DNA of 15,294 nucleotides from an uncultured Rickettsiales bacterium (GTDB lineage: Bacteria; Pseudomonadota; Alphaproteobacteria; UBA8366). How positions within the stretch are numbered: position 1 is the stretch's first letter; each line of letters starts with the position of its first letter. This document shows, in pieces, positions 14,881 through 15,294 of the stretch. The position numbers and the translations under genes are program-made. The DNA lies in assembly GCA_913046825.1 (NCBI GenBank), contig CAJWTF010000090.1, positions 1 through 15,294 on the forward strand. Direction: 5' to 3'. Under the pieces are notes generated by a model, which saw nothing but the letters and a program-made list of their open reading frames with translations, searched no databases and was not told the DNA's origin.

Positions 14881-15294
14881 ATGTATTTCGACTTACGACT
14901 CTGGGGCTACACGAAAGGGGTGCGGGGACGCATCTTCGGCGCGGTCGCCGTCGGCATCTTGGCGGTGCTGTTCGGTATCGCGCGGTTAGCGCTACTCGGG
15001 TGGCTGATCGCCCGCGTATTTCAGGGCGTACCTCTCGACGAGTTGATCCCCGCCGTCATCGGCGTCGCCGCCGTGATGATTGTGCGCGGCGGGCTCGAAT
15101 ATCTCCGCACCATGATCGCGCACGACACCGCCGCCAAGGTGCAGGTGCATTTGCGCACGGTCATCTTCGACAAGGTGACGGAGCTGGGCCCAGCTCATTT
15201 CGGCCTCGAGCGCACTGGCGACGCTATCCTCGCGATGATCGACGGGGTCGAGCAGTTGGAGATTTATTTTGGCCAGTACCTGCCGCAACTCATC
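14881..15294 (+). CDS. ABC transporter transmembrane domain, N-terminal part (CydD-like exporter), cut by window edge
   Basis: The frame is open from ATG 14881 to the window end (138 codons) and would continue. It begins MYFDLRLWGYTKGVRG and has two predicted membrane helices (about residues 18-47 and 54-70), then the conserved cytoplasmic loop with AAKVQVHLRTVIFDKV, ELGPAHFGLERTGDA and DGVEQLEIYFGQYLPQ. This loop pattern (RTGD..., DGV..LE.YF..YLPQ) is typical of type IV ABC exporters and resembles CydD of the thiol-reductant exporter CydDC. The ATP-binding domain would lie beyond the edge. GGGA before the start gives weak ribosome-site support. It is divergent from the LysR gene. Confidence 0.85.
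   Translation, partial: MYFDLRLWGYTKGVRGRIFGAVAVGILAVLFGIARLALLGWLIARVFQGVPLDELIPAVIGVAAVMIVRGGLEYLRTMIAHDTAAKVQVHLRTVIFDKVTELGPAHFGLERTGDAILAMIDGVEQLEIYFGQYLPQLI

Overview
The window looks like a chromosomal stretch of a high-GC Alphaproteobacterium, perhaps a Rhodospirillales-like or marine lineage. This is judged from codon use, from the mix of catabolic gene families and from a hairpin near 14840 resembling palindromes common in that class. No 16S or other marker gene is present, so the placement is tentative. I see no phage, transposase, CRISPR, tRNA or rRNA.

Layout. (1) 1-3582, minus strand: a penicillin-acylase-family hydrolase followed, with an ATGA overlap, by a threonine ammonia-lyase gene that is broken by one in-frame stop and one frameshift and runs off the left edge. 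(2) 3705-9802, plus strand: a catabolic-looking series of a histidinol-dehydrogenase-family enzyme, a TauD/TfdA-type 2-oxoglutarate dioxygenase, a D-2-hydroxyacid dehydrogenase, a small DUF995-like exported protein whose signal peptide is cut by a TGA, and a large DUF3604 protein with PHP-like metal motifs. (3) 9803-10170: a gap with two adjacent inverted repeats that look like an operator, upstream of an alpha/beta hydrolase (10171-10887) with a Cys nucleophile elbow. (4) 10888-11200: a mostly non-coding gap that holds a 27-codon remnant of a VOC (glyoxalase-like) gene. (5) 11201-12635: a divergent pair, glutathione S-transferase (minus) and nitroreductase (plus). (6) 12652-14773, minus strand: a LysR regulator just upstream of a mandelate racemase/muconate lactonizing enzyme that most resembles hydroxyproline-betaine epimerase/proline-type racemases. 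(7) 14881-15294: the 5' end of an ABC exporter membrane domain, CydD-like, cut by the right edge.

How the genes may work together. The alcohol or hydroxyacid dehydrogenases, the Fe(II)/2OG dioxygenase, the enolase-superfamily racemase or dehydratase with its LysR regulator, and the GST, nitroreductase and hydrolase form a typical accessory set for using or detoxifying small organic acids, sulfonates or betaines. The exact substrates cannot be read from the sequence. Three genes show decay (threonine ammonia-lyase, DUF995-like protein, VOC remnant). This suggests ongoing gene erosion or, for the single-base lesions, sequencing errors. I do not see clear evidence of a wholly new system. The most interesting points are the broken genes, the recurrent GGTTTCT/AGAAAC palindromes in two promoter regions, the atypical Cys hydrolase and the HisD/TauD/hydroxyacid dehydrogenase grouping.
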